Positions 49,589-60,614 are shown, counted from the first letter of the stretch. The stretch: DNA of 64,000 nt from Candidatus Macondimonas diazotrophica (GCF_004684205.1 NZ_SRIO01000003.1:124001-188000), one strand, 5' to 3'. Numbers and translations: made by a program. The notes: generated by a model from the sequence alone, not told the origin.

Positions 49589-50329
49589 TCAATAGCCGTA
49601 CTTGCCGGAAATGGCGTCCAGACGCTGGGTGGTCAAGCCAGCCTGAGCCTGGGCAATGCGGCCAAACACGCGGCTGGTGAAGGCCAGGCCGCTGTCTCCC
49701 GCCGCAGCGGAAGCGCCCGCGAAGGCGTTGGTGATCAGAGCGCCCTTCACTTCAATGGCAGCGTAGGCAGCGCCGTCAACAGTCGCTTCGAAGCGGCCGG
49801 TCACGCCGTCCACATAGCGGTTGACCGGGCCGAATACCGCGTTCAGCGGAGCAGTCAGGATGCGCGAAGCCGTGAAGACGACGCCGTCGTTCAGAGCGTC
49901 AAAGACGTTGCCAGCCACATCCAGCGGCGCGGAGATCGGGAAGAACAGGAAGTCCAGCGCAGTGCTCTTGCCCTGAGCGGCCAGATCCAGCGCGCGGAAC
50001 GGACCCATGAACGCGATGTCGGCGATGCCTTCGCCAAAATCTTCCGCATTGTCGATCAGCTGGTCATTGGTGGCACCAGCGGCGACAAAGGGCTGGAAGT
50101 TGTCGTTGAACTCGGGCCACAGGATCAAACCGTCCCCATCAATGAACGTGGGGAGATAGTCCTGGGGGACAACGGGCGAATAGGAGTTGAAGGCGATGGC
50201 GCTGAGAACGCCTTGGCCGGAGACATCGGCCATCTGGGTTTCGGTCATTTCGACCATTTCAGCCTGGGCAGCCATGGGAGCGGCCAGGGCGGCCAGCGAG
50301 GCCAAGGCAGTGAACTTCATGTTGGACAT
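49589..50329 (-). CDS. Exported protein of unknown function, paralog B (VSGQ motif)
   Basis: A 246-residue protein with a signal peptide (about 1-23, ending AQA), then EMVEMTETQMADVSGQ and an acidic, aromatic variable region (about 40-118: FIDGDGLILWPEF, DNAEDFGEGIADIAF). Residues 119-246 align without gaps to residues 112-239 of paralog A; I count 89 identities in 128. FTSRVFGRIAQAQAG is identical in both. GAGGAG nine bases before the ATG is a strong Shine-Dalgarno. A separate terminator lies between the two genes, so they may be transcribed separately. Function unknown; secretion or surface display is inferred. Confidence 0.9.
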   Translation of the reverse strand: MSNMKFTALASLAALAAPMAAQAEMVEMTETQMADVSGQGVLSAIAFNSYSPVVPQDYLPTFIDGDGLILWPEFNDNFQPFVAAGATNDQLIDNAEDFGEGIADIAFMGPFRALDLAAQGKSTALDFLFFPISAPLDVAGNVFDALNDGVVFTASRILTAPLNAVFGPVNRYVDGVTGRFEATVDGAAYAAIEVKGALITNAFAGASAAAGDSGLAFTSRVFGRIAQAQAGLTTQRLDAISGKYGY

Positions 50330-50364
50330 GTGGCAAAACTCCTCGGAGTAACATTAACGATACT

Positions 50365-50380
50365 GATCCGCGACCGGATC
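50365..50380. promoter_or_regulatory. Dyad near the paralog B promoter
   Basis: GATCCG-CGAC-CGGATC is a perfect 6-bp inverted repeat with a four-base centre, 36-51 bp upstream of the paralog B start codon. The position suits an operator overlapping its promoter or a leader hairpin. Confidence 0.35.
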
Positions 50381-50398
50381 GACTCTTCCCTCTTCACT

Positions 50399-50428
50399 TC
50401 CCGAAGACGGGTGCACCCGTCTTCGGGA
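50399..50428. repeat. Perfect 30-bp palindrome
   Basis: The arm TCCCGAAGACGGGTG is followed at once by its reverse complement, giving an uninterrupted 30-bp palindrome 70-99 bp upstream of paralog B. As RNA it would form a very stable hairpin on either strand. No T-run follows, so a standard terminator is unlikely; a large operator or processing element is possible. Confidence 0.5.
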
Positions 50429-50620
50429 TCGTTCTCGGTGCCCGACTTATCCGGCCTCGAGCTGGCTGCTGCCCCACGCCGCCGAAACAGAGTGTTTCAA
50501 CAGCGTCTGGCGGGCAGGATATCCGGTTTCTAAATTGCCCTTCAGTCACCCACGCAGCACCGAGTCTGAGCGTCGTGGAGCCTAGACGATGCGGCTCTCC
50601 GCGTGCAAGCGTCTCAAAAT

Positions 50621-50641
50621 GACGACATTTTGCATGTCGTC
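50621..50641. repeat. Inverted repeat in the ygiQ upstream region
   Basis: GACGACAT-TTTGC-ATGTCGTC is a perfect 8-bp stem with a five-base loop, about 340 bp upstream of ygiQ. Its role is unknown. Confidence 0.3.
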
Positions 50642-50978
50642 GTCGATCCGTACTCGCAGGTATCGGCTGCAAGCGGAGCAAAATCCGGGCCATGTCGTAT
50701 TTCCCCGGAGGCCCGGCCGCCATTCAGGCTCCTTGGCTGAAGGCGCTCACTTTAAGGTAGGCGTGTTTCAGAAGGATGACGACGTGTTGACCGTAGATTG
50801 GGATATCCAGACTGGGGACGGGCCTGACTGCGCCAATCTTGTGCGAACCCTGGCGCATACGATCGATTCTGGTGCGCAGACTCTGGTTTCGTCGGGCCTG
50901 GTCGGATCCAATCGCGATACGGCTGCGCTGCGGACTTCGCCGGATGAGCTGATAAACTAGGGGCCGGAAGGTTGCCAC

Positions 50979-53357
<2,379 letters not shown>

Positions 53358-54151
53358 TTGTCGGTTTCATCGGCAAAGCGGACGCAGCCTTCGGCATCGA
53401 CAATGATCACGGTCGGCAGGACGGCGTCGGTGTCGTAGCCGAGTGCAGCCATGCCGACCGGCAAGGCGTCCCGGTGCAGGATACCGAGCGCCCGGGCGGC
53501 GTTCAGCGCCGGATCGTGCAGGTAGCGGAACGGGACGTCGAAGCGTGCCGCCAAGCTGCGGTTGTGGGCGATGGACTGCGGGCTGATCAAGAGAATCTGG
53601 GCGCCGCGTTCGGCAATCTGCCGATATTGCGCGGCGATCTCCTTGACCTGGGCCATGCACAGCGGACACCAGTTGCCGCGAAAGAAGAGCAGGATGGCCG
53701 GCTTTCCGCGCAGATCGCGTGAACGCAGTCGCTGCCCGCTGTTTTCGATCAACTCGAAATCGGGCAGGACAGTGCCCGGGCGAAGTCGCTCGCTGGGCTG
53801 GCGTCCGAAGCGTGAATACCAGTAGACATAGACCCATCCACCCAGTCCGTAAACACCGCCGGCGTAGATCAGGGCCAGCAGACTGCCGCCGGTCATGACG
53901 CCGAGCAAAGCCAGAAACGTTCCAAGACCGGCGCCCCAAGTCAGGGTCGGCAGCTTCGGTCGCGTGCGCGCCTTACCCATCAGGATGAAGCCGGCGAAGG
54001 TCCCCACACTGGCCAGCCCGGCCAGGGCTGCTCCGGTCCAGGCGAGATCCGGGCCCTGGCGCCACAGGACGCTGAGAATATGGCCCAGAACGCCCACCAT
54101 CACGACGATGTAGGGCGTGATGAACCAACGTTTGAGTTGTGCTTGCGTCAT

Positions 54152-54485
54152 GGTTGCGCTCCTTGCTTGCGTGTTTCCTTGCTCTGGTCAGGCGCGTCGT
54201 GTCCGGCGTGCGAGGGAACCGCGGCCGGGAACCACCCGGCGCCTGATGTGGCCGACCGTGGGCGCGTCGACGATCTGTGCGCGACGGGGCTTAAGACTCG
54301 GTCGCCGGAGGATAGCGCAGGCTTACACAAATCGCGCGCGGATGCCCGGAGCGGCTTTGAAAAAGCGGAACGCATCGGCTGGTCGGAAGTCCAAACCGAT
54401 CCGGCCGCTGAGTCCCAGATTGGGCTATGCTTTGTCTTGAGTTACTCAACGCAACCGGATGTGTTCATCCATGCAAGGAGCAGAT
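54152..54485. other. Divergent spacer between the redoxin and DUF2282 genes
   Basis: This 334-bp spacer has no credible ORF. It must contain promoters for both genes. A TATGCT -10-like hexamer lies at 54426-54431 without a good -35, followed by a dyad at 54437-54449 (listed separately). Confidence 0.45.
54437..54449. promoter_or_regulatory. Dyad upstream of the DUF2282 peptide gene
   Basis: TTGAGTTACTCAA is an inverted repeat with 6-bp arms and one central base, 37-49 bp before the start codon and just after a possible -10 hexamer. The position suits a repressor or metal-sensor site. Confidence 0.4.
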
Positions 54486-54812
54486 ATGAGTCAGTCCACG
54501 AAGTCCGCCAAGCTTTCCGGCGCCGCCCTGGCCGCCGCCCTGGGTACGGCGCTTGCGCTCACCGCCGGGCCGGTCACGGCCGGATCGGATCACGGCGCAG
54601 CAGCGGGCAAGGAAAAATGCTACGGCGTTTCGCTCAAGGGCAAGAACGATTGCGCGGCCGGGCCGGGAACCTCCTGCGCCGGCTCGTCCAAGGTCGACTA
54701 TCAGGGCGATGCCTGGAAGATGGTACCCAAAGGCACTTGCGAAGAAACGCCGTCCCCCACCTCGCCGACCGGTTTCGGTCAGCTCGAGCCTTTTGCTGAA
54801 AAGAAAGACTAG
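54486..54812 (+). CDS. DUF2282 protein, bufferin-1-like precursor
   Basis: A 108-residue DUF2282 protein with a signal peptide (about 1-32, ending VTA). The core has four cysteines, Cys45, Cys56, Cys64 and Cys85, in the family pattern [23 protein letters not shown] and [14 protein letters not shown]2282 proteins include bufferin-1 precursors (BufA1), exported peptides modified on cysteines by a DUF692/MNIO enzyme (BufB) with a DUF2063 partner (BufC) and binding copper. Neither partner gene is adjacent here, so modification is inferred only from the precursor. AAGGAG precedes the ATG. Confidence 0.85.
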   Translation: MSQSTKSAKLSGAALAAALGTALALTAGPVTAGSDHGAAAGKEKCYGVSLKGKNDCAAGPGTSCAGSSKVDYQGDAWKMVPKGTCEETPSPTSPTGFGQLEPFAEKKD

Positions 54813-54830
54813 TCTGCATCGACAAGACTG

Positions 54831-54858
54831 CTGTAGGGAGCGCGATCTCCCTGCAGCG
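54831..54858. terminator. Hairpin downstream of the DUF2282 gene
   Basis: An 11-bp stem (one G-T pair) with a six-base loop CGCGAT begins 19 bp after the DUF2282 stop. It lies between convergent genes and is a likely transcript end, although a T-run is absent. Confidence 0.45.
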
Positions 54859-55026
54859 GTTCGCAGCGGCTGCCTCCACTGCGGATAACCCGCATCCTCT
54901 CCCCGTAAGCAGGCCGGAACATCGGCCGCGCCAACGGCGCCTTTTCCACATGATCTGTGTCGTTGCCGAACGCTCCAGGCTCAGGGAAGTCATGCAACGG
55001 CCTGTCGGCTACCCGTCAAACCGGCC

Positions 55027-55050
55027 GAAACCCGCGTTTGCGGCCCATGG
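55027..55050 (+). repeat. Intergenic GAAACCCGC/CCATGG motif, copy 2
   Basis: GAAACCCGC, nine bases, then CCATGG, lying between the DUF2282 gene and lpdA. The rest of the 288-bp spacer (54813-55100) shows only the hairpin at 54831-54858. Confidence 0.35.
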
Positions 55051-55100
55051 CCAATTGCAGCGAACGGCTTTTGCGTCTCGATGCGCTCTGGCTGGCACGT

Positions 55101-56882
55101 TCAGCGTTTCTTCGGCGGCATCAGGTCGGTGATGGTGCCGCTGTAGGATTCGGCAGCGAACGCGATGGTTTCCGACAGGGTCGGGTGCGCATGGATGGTG
55201 AGAGCGATGTCTTCGGCATCGGCGCCCATCTCGACTGCCAGGGCCAGCTCGGCGATCAGATCACCGGCATGCGGTCCGACCACGCCGCCGCCGAGCACAC
55301 GGCCGGTTCGGGAATCGAAGATGAGTTTGGTCAGGCCGTCGTCGCGTCCCATACCCAGCGCCCGGCCGCTTGCGGCCCAGGGAAAGACGCCTTTGCCGAT
55401 GTCGCGATGTGCGGCTTTCGCTTCGGTTTCGGTGAGACCGCACCAGGCCAGCTCGGGGTCGCAATAGGCGACCGAGGGAATCACGCGGGCAAGGAAGGCC
55501 GACTTTTCACCCGCAGCGGCCTCTGCCGCGACCTTGCCCTGATGGGTGGCCTTGTGAGCCAGCATGGGGCCCGGCGTGCAGTCGCCGATCGCGTAGATAT
55601 CCCCCCGGGATGTGGCCATGCGATCATCGACCGGAATCAAGCCCTGCGCATCGAGTGTCAAGCCCGCGGCCTCCAGATTGAGGCGGTCGCCGTTCGGTCG
55701 CCGGCCCACGGCGACCAGAAGCCGATCGTAACGTTGTTCCTCCGGCGCCTGATCGCCTTCGAAGCGAACGACCAGGCCATCCGGCTCGGCCTCCACCGCA
55801 TTCACCCGGGTCTGCAGGTAGATCGCCTCCAGCCGGCGTGAGAGCGATTTTTGCAGGATGCGCACCAGATCGGCATCGGCGCCCGCAACCAGTTGCGGTG
55901 CCATTTCAACCACCGTTACCCGGCTGCCCAGTGCGCTGTAGAATGTTGCCATCTCGAGGCCGATGATGCCGCCGCCAATGATCAGGAGCCGCGGTGGGAT
56001 CTCGGGCAGATCCAGCGCGCCGGTGGAATCCATGATGCGTGGGTCCTCGGGCAGAAACGGGAGGCTCACGGGGCGCGAGCCGCAGGCGATAATGGCCTGT
56101 TCGAAGTCGAGTTTGTGTTCACGCTCGCCGTTCCTGAGGGTGACCGAGTGCGGACCGGCGAAGCGCGCTTCGGCCTGGATAACCTCGACGCCCCGCTGTT
56201 TGGCCAGCTGCGCCAGCCCGCCGGTCAGCCGGCCAACGACCCCGTCCTTCCAGTTACGCAGCGCATCGGTGTCGATTTCGGGCTCTCCAAAGCGGATGCC
56301 ATGATCGGCCATGGCGCGCGCATCGGTCATCACCTGCGCAGCATGGAGCAGTGCCTTGGACGGAATGCAGCCGATGTTGAGACAGACGCCACCGAGGGTA
56401 GGTTCGCGTTCGACGAGGGTGACCTTCATGCCCAGATCGGCGGCCCGAAAGGCAGCGGTGTAGCCACCGGGTCCGCCGCCGATGACCAGCACGGACGAGC
56501 CGGCGCCTTTTCGCACTGCGGCGGCATTCGGGCGCCCCGCCGGGCTGGGTTCGGGCGGCGCCGATGCCGGTTCTGAGGGCGTGTCAGCGGAAGGCGGCGT
56601 CTCGGCGCTGTCTTCGGCTTTGGGCGCTTCGGCCGGTTCGGTGTCGGTGGCCAGCACGACGATCGGGGTGCCCTGGGAAACCTTGTCGCCGACCTTGACG
56701 AGGATGTCCTGGACGGTTCCGGCGGCGGGCGCCGGGACATCCAGGGCGGCTTTTTCGCTTTCGAGGGTGATCAGCGGCTGTTCGGGGGTGACGGTATCGC
56801 CGGGTTTGACCAGCACGTCCACCACGTCGACATTCTCGAAATCCCCGATGTCGGGGACGGTCACTTCCTGGGTCTGGGCCAC
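55101..56882 (-). CDS. lpdA: Dihydrolipoyl dehydrogenase with N-terminal lipoyl domain (E3)
   Basis: A 593-residue E3: an N-terminal lipoyl domain (about 1-80, lipoyl Lys44 in ESEKA), an Ala/Pro/Glu linker (about 82-125) and a full dihydrolipoamide dehydrogenase. FAD motif VIGGGPGGYTAA, redox pair Cys167/Cys172 (GGVCLNIGCIPSK), NAD motif IGGGIIGLEMA and the C-terminal HAHPTLSE containing the catalytic His are present. It follows aceE by 27 bp. The linked lipoyl-E3 form occurs with PDH in several beta- and gammaproteobacteria. No E2 catalytic domain (HxxxDG) is present. Confidence 0.95.
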   Translation of the reverse strand: MAQTQEVTVPDIGDFENVDVVDVLVKPGDTVTPEQPLITLESEKAALDVPAPAAGTVQDILVKVGDKVSQGTPIVVLATDTEPAEAPKAEDSAETPPSADTPSEPASAPPEPSPAGRPNAAAVRKGAGSSVLVIGGGPGGYTAAFRAADLGMKVTLVEREPTLGGVCLNIGCIPSKALLHAAQVMTDARAMADHGIRFGEPEIDTDALRNWKDGVVGRLTGGLAQLAKQRGVEVIQAEARFAGPHSVTLRNGEREHKLDFEQAIIACGSRPVSLPFLPEDPRIMDSTGALDLPEIPPRLLIIGGGIIGLEMATFYSALGSRVTVVEMAPQLVAGADADLVRILQKSLSRRLEAIYLQTRVNAVEAEPDGLVVRFEGDQAPEEQRYDRLLVAVGRRPNGDRLNLEAAGLTLDAQGLIPVDDRMATSRGDIYAIGDCTPGPMLAHKATHQGKVAAEAAAGEKSAFLARVIPSVAYCDPELAWCGLTETEAKAAHRDIGKGVFPWAASGRALGMGRDDGLTKLIFDSRTGRVLGGGVVGPHAGDLIAELALAVEMGADAEDIALTIHAHPTLSETIAFAAESYSGTITDLMPPKKR

Positions 56883-56909
56883 GGGCGTTCTCCTCGGGAT
56901 GGCAGGGCG

Positions 56910-59597
56910 CTAGACGGTCCAGGGCGCCGGTTTCTCGGGATCGATGCCCAGTTCGGTCAGCGCCTGGGCCAGCCGGTCCATGGGCTTTTCGCCCTCCTCG
57001 GTGCCGGCCTCGGTCATCAGCTCGCCATCCTCGGCAAGGGATCTGAGGGCGGTGAGGACGACATACTCGGCGGTGACCTCGAAGAACTCCCGCAGCGCTG
57101 CTCGGGTGTCGGAGCGGCCATAGCCGTCGGTACCCAGAACGCGGTAGCGCCGAGGAACGTAAGGCCGGATCTGCTCCGCATAGGCGCGCATGTGATCGGT
57201 AGTGGCAACGATCGGTCCCTGGGTATCCGACAGACAGTCCATCACATGACAGCTGCGCGCGGGTTCAACCGGATGCAGCATATTCCAGCGCTCGGCGGCC
57301 ATGCCTTCGCGTGCCAGCTCGGTAAAGCTCGTCACGCTCCAGACATCGGCTGCCACACCGAAGCGCTCTTCCAGGATCTGGGCGGCGCGCTCGACTTCGC
57401 GCAGGATGGTGCCCGAACCCAGCAGCTGGACACGTGGCCCCTCGTGGTTGCTCTGGCGCAGGCGATACATCCCCTTGACGATATCGTCCGCCACCGCGTC
57501 GGGAAGTGCCGGGTGTGCATAGTTCTCGTTCATCACGGTGATGTAGTAGAAGACATCCTCATGGTGCTCGAACATGCGTCGCATGCCGTCGTGCAGGATC
57601 ACCGCCAGTTCGTAGGCGTAGCATGGATCGTAGGCGATGCAATTGGGGTGGGTCAGAGCAAGGATATGGCTGTGGCCATCCTGATGCTGCAGGCCCTCGC
57701 CGGCCAGGGTGGTTCGTCCGGCCGTCCCGCCGAGCAGGAAACCCCGGGCGCGGCTGTCGCCTGCGGCCCAGATCAGGTCGCCGATGCGCTGGAAGCCGAA
57801 CATCGAGTAGAAAATGAAAAACGGGATCATGCTCATCGCATGATTGCTGTAGGCCGTCGCCGCCGCCAGCCAGGATGAGAAGGCGCCAGCTTCGGTAATC
57901 CCTTCCTCGAGGATCTGGCCTTTGGTGTCCTCCCGGTAGTAAGCCAGTTGATCGGCATCCTGTGGCGCATAGAGCTGTCCCACGGGGGAGTAGATGCCAA
58001 TCTGGCGGAACAGGCCTTCCATGCCGAAGGTGCGGGCTTCGTCCGGGACGATGGGGACGATGTGTGGCCCGAGTGTGGGGTCGCGGCTCAAGGTGCTGAG
58101 CATGCGCACAAAGGCGGTGGTGGTGGACATCTCCCGTCCGTCGGTGCCCTTGAGCAGAACATCGAAGGTGGACAGGGGTGGGATGGCCTGGGGCTCGCTT
58201 TCTCGTCGGCGCGAGGGGAGATAACCACCCAGGGCGCGGCGCCGCTCCTGCAGATAGGTGATCTCCGGGCTGTCTGGCGGCGGCCGATAGAAAGGCGCTT
58301 CTGCGATCTCGGCATCTGAAATGGGGATGTTGAAGCGGTCGCGGAAGGCCTTGAGCGCATCTTCGCCCAGTTTCTTCTGCTGATGCGTGATGTTCTGGCC
58401 CTCGCCGGCCTCACCCATGCCATAGCCCTTGACGGTCTTCGCCAGAATGACCGTGGGTTGGCCTGTGTGTTGTACCGCTGCGGCGTAGGCGGCGTAGATC
58501 TTGTGTGGATCGTGCCCGCCGCGATTGAGCCGCCAGATGTCCTGGTCGGTCATGCGCGAGACCATGGCCTTGAGCTCGGGATACTTGCCGAAGAAGTGTT
58601 CGCGCGTGTAGGCGCCGCCCTTGGCCTTGTAGTTCTGGTATTCGCCATCCACCGCTTCGGTCATGCGCTGGCGCAGCAGGCCCTTGGTGTCAGCGGCAAG
58701 CAGGGGATCCCAATAGGACCCCCAGATGACCTTGATGACATTCCAGCCCGCGCCCCGGAAATCGCCCTCGAGTTCCTGGATGATCTTGCCATTGCCGCGC
58801 ACCGGGCCATCGAGACGCTGCAGATTGCAGTTGATCACGAAGATCAGGTTGTCCAGTTTCTCGCGTCCCGCCAGGCCGATGGCACCCAAGGATTCGGGTT
58901 CGTCCATCTCACCATCGCCGCAGAAGACCCAGACCTTGCGGTTATCCGTTTCGGCCAGACCTCGATGCTGCAGGTATTTCATGAAGCGGGCCTGGTAGAT
59001 GCCCATGATGGGACCCAGTCCCATCGAGACCGTGGGGAACTGCCAGAATCCCGGCATGAGGCGGGGATGCGGATAGGACGATAGGCCGGGTGCGAGCGCT
59101 TCCTGACGGAAGCGGTGCAGATGTTCCTTGTGCAGGCGGTATTCGAGATAGGCGCGCGCGTAGATGCCCGGCGTGCAGTGCCCCTGGATATAGAGCAGAT
59201 CGCCGCCATGGGTTTCGCTGGGCGCGTGGAAGAAGTGGTTGAAGCCCACGTCATAGAGTGTGGCGGCCGACGCAAAGCTGGCAATGTGTCCGCCGATGCC
59301 GGGATTGAACTTGTTGGCCTTTACGACCATCGCCAGCGCATTCCAGCGCACCAGCGACCGGATCCGCCATTCCATGTCGGCGTCACCGGGGCTGCGTTGC
59401 TCTTGCGCAGCCGGGATGGTGTTGAGATAGGCGGTATTGGGATCGAATGGGATGTGAGCGCCGGAGCGGCGGGCATGATCGATCAGTGCTTCCAGGAGAA
59501 CATGGGCGCGCTCTGGCCCTTCTCGCTCGATGACCGCTTCCAGGGCATCCAGCCACTCCCGGGTCTCCTGGGGGTCCACGTCGGCGGGCTTGGCCAT
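56910..59597 (-). CDS. aceE: Pyruvate dehydrogenase E1 component, homodimeric type
   Basis: An 895-residue AceE oxidatively decarboxylating pyruvate with ThDP and loading acetyl onto E2 lipoyl groups. GHIASFASAATLYDVGFNHFF, the ThDP motif GDGEMDEPESLGAI with INCNLQ, and RYRVLGTDGYGRSDTR are diagnostic. AAGGAGACGCC precedes the ATG at 59597; the frame is open 17 codons further upstream. aceF does not follow: lpdA comes next after 27 bp. No PdhR-type site is apparent upstream. Confidence 0.97.
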   Translation of the reverse strand: MAKPADVDPQETREWLDALEAVIEREGPERAHVLLEALIDHARRSGAHIPFDPNTAYLNTIPAAQEQRSPGDADMEWRIRSLVRWNALAMVVKANKFNPGIGGHIASFASAATLYDVGFNHFFHAPSETHGGDLLYIQGHCTPGIYARAYLEYRLHKEHLHRFRQEALAPGLSSYPHPRLMPGFWQFPTVSMGLGPIMGIYQARFMKYLQHRGLAETDNRKVWVFCGDGEMDEPESLGAIGLAGREKLDNLIFVINCNLQRLDGPVRGNGKIIQELEGDFRGAGWNVIKVIWGSYWDPLLAADTKGLLRQRMTEAVDGEYQNYKAKGGAYTREHFFGKYPELKAMVSRMTDQDIWRLNRGGHDPHKIYAAYAAAVQHTGQPTVILAKTVKGYGMGEAGEGQNITHQQKKLGEDALKAFRDRFNIPISDAEIAEAPFYRPPPDSPEITYLQERRRALGGYLPSRRRESEPQAIPPLSTFDVLLKGTDGREMSTTTAFVRMLSTLSRDPTLGPHIVPIVPDEARTFGMEGLFRQIGIYSPVGQLYAPQDADQLAYYREDTKGQILEEGITEAGAFSSWLAAATAYSNHAMSMIPFFIFYSMFGFQRIGDLIWAAGDSRARGFLLGGTAGRTTLAGEGLQHQDGHSHILALTHPNCIAYDPCYAYELAVILHDGMRRMFEHHEDVFYYITVMNENYAHPALPDAVADDIVKGMYRLRQSNHEGPRVQLLGSGTILREVERAAQILEERFGVAADVWSVTSFTELAREGMAAERWNMLHPVEPARSCHVMDCLSDTQGPIVATTDHMRAYAEQIRPYVPRRYRVLGTDGYGRSDTRAALREFFEVTAEYVVLTALRSLAEDGELMTEAGTEEGEKPMDRLAQALTELGIDPEKPAPWTV

Positions 59598-59864
59598 GGC
59601 GTCTCCTTCTTGTTCATGCGTCAAACCGGTTGGAACATGATTCGGCAAGGCAGGCTGCCCACGATAGTAGCGCCAGCGCCGCGACGATTGCCAGCGTGCG
59701 GCTGCTCTGTGGTGAGCGATGGCGAACCCCTGTGCGATCGTGGGACGTGCTGCCGATCCGCCGGTTCTGGTGGGACAATGCTCCGGGCTGAAGGATCCCC
59801 GGGACAGGGTCGGGAGCGTTAATCCGCTGCGCCGGCGAGGCCCGGGAAGGATCGCTTCGGTATG

Positions 59865-59888
59865 GCCCGGAAAGCCGGTTCTCCGGGC
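59865..59888. terminator. Possible lrgB terminator hairpin
   Basis: GCCCGG and CCGGGC pair around a 12-base loop, just past the lrgB stop on the minus strand. There is no T-run. The remaining sequence up to aceE (59598-59864) shows no other structure. Confidence 0.3.
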
Positions 59889-59891
59889 TCG

Positions 59892-60614
59892 TCAAAGCCC
59901 CAGCGCGCGCGCGATGGCTGGGAGCAACAGGGCGGTCAGCAGACCGGTCAGACCCAGGCCGAGGGACGCAAAAGCGCCAGCCAGCGGACTGATTTCGAAC
60001 GCTTTGGCGGTGCCGAAGCCGTGTGCGGAAACTCCCAGCGCGAATCCTTGCACGGCGGGGCTGCGAATGCGGAGCAGCCGATAGGCAAGCGGCGCGAAGA
60101 CGCAGCCGATGACGCCGGTGAGCAGGACGATCCCCGCGGTCAATGACGGGGATCCGCCGAGCGATTCGGCCACCCCCATGGCGATGGGTGTGGTGACCGA
60201 TTTCGGCAGCAGGGAACGCAGGGTGACCGGCCCCAGATCGAGCCAGTAACCGGCCGTCCAGGCACTGGCGGCCGCGAAGGCGGCGCCGGTCACCAGCGCA
60301 GCCGGGAGTGCCCAGCCGATGCGGCGGATGTGATCGAGATTGCGATAGAGCGGGACAGCGAGCGAAACCGTGGCAGGGCCGAGCAAGAAATGAATGAAGG
60401 CGGCGCCCTCGAAATAGTGCGCATAATCAATATCGCCCACAACCAGCACGCCGATGATGATCGCCATGGCGGTGATTGCCGGATGCAACAGGGCGGGACG
60501 GCCGACGCGGCGGTAGAAGCCCAGCGCCATGGCATAGCTGCCGAGGGTGAGCAGCAGCGCGGTGGGGATGGCGGTGCCGGGGTTTTGCCACAGCCACATC
60601 CAGAGGTTCTTCAA
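59892..60614 (-). CDS. lrgB: LrgB-family membrane protein
   Basis: A 240-residue, about eight-TM LrgB/CidB protein. GDIDYAHYFEGAAFIHFLLGPATVSLAVPLY, LPKSVTTPIAMGVAESLGG and GVSAHGFGTAKAFEI are family signatures. LrgA/LrgB were described as holin-antiholin-like proteins modulating murein hydrolase activity; in other organisms they act as pyruvate or glycolate transporters. Next to aceE, pyruvate transport is an attractive possibility, but this is only inference. It overlaps lrgA by four bases. Confidence 0.9.
   Translation of the reverse strand: MKNLWMWLWQNPGTAIPTALLLTLGSYAMALGFYRRVGRPALLHPAITAMAIIIGVLVVGDIDYAHYFEGAAFIHFLLGPATVSLAVPLYRNLDHIRRIGWALPAALVTGAAFAAASAWTAGYWLDLGPVTLRSLLPKSVTTPIAMGVAESLGGSPSLTAGIVLLTGVIGCVFAPLAYRLLRIRSPAVQGFALGVSAHGFGTAKAFEISPLAGAFASLGLGLTGLLTALLLPAIARALGL

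Larger units (their letters stand above)
50330..50978. other. Long divergent spacer between paralog B and ygiQ
   Basis: This 649-bp spacer is the longest in the window. It holds three perfect dyads (50365-50380, 50399-50428, 50621-50641), listed separately. Two short ORFs cross it (plus 50589-50960, minus 50394-50723), neither convincing. It should contain the promoters of paralog B and ygiQ; I see no confident -35/-10 pair. Confidence 0.55.

Noticed and set aside
50394-50723. A 109-codon minus ORF ending in the 30-bp palindrome
   Set aside because: No recognisable features; its stop lies in the palindrome, which better fits a regulatory element.
50589-50960. A 123-codon plus ORF upstream of ygiQ
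   Set aside because: A GGAG precedes its ATG and it ends just before ygiQ, but the composition is not protein-like and no motif is seen. It crosses the 50621-50641 dyad.
55101-56882. Idea that the E3 gene also supplies the missing E2 activity
   Set aside because: It has a lipoyl domain but no acyltransferase domain and no HxxxDG motif, so it cannot replace AceF catalysis.
59598-59891. PdhR-type operator upstream of aceE
   Set aside because: No AATTGGTnnnACCAATT-like sequence is visible.
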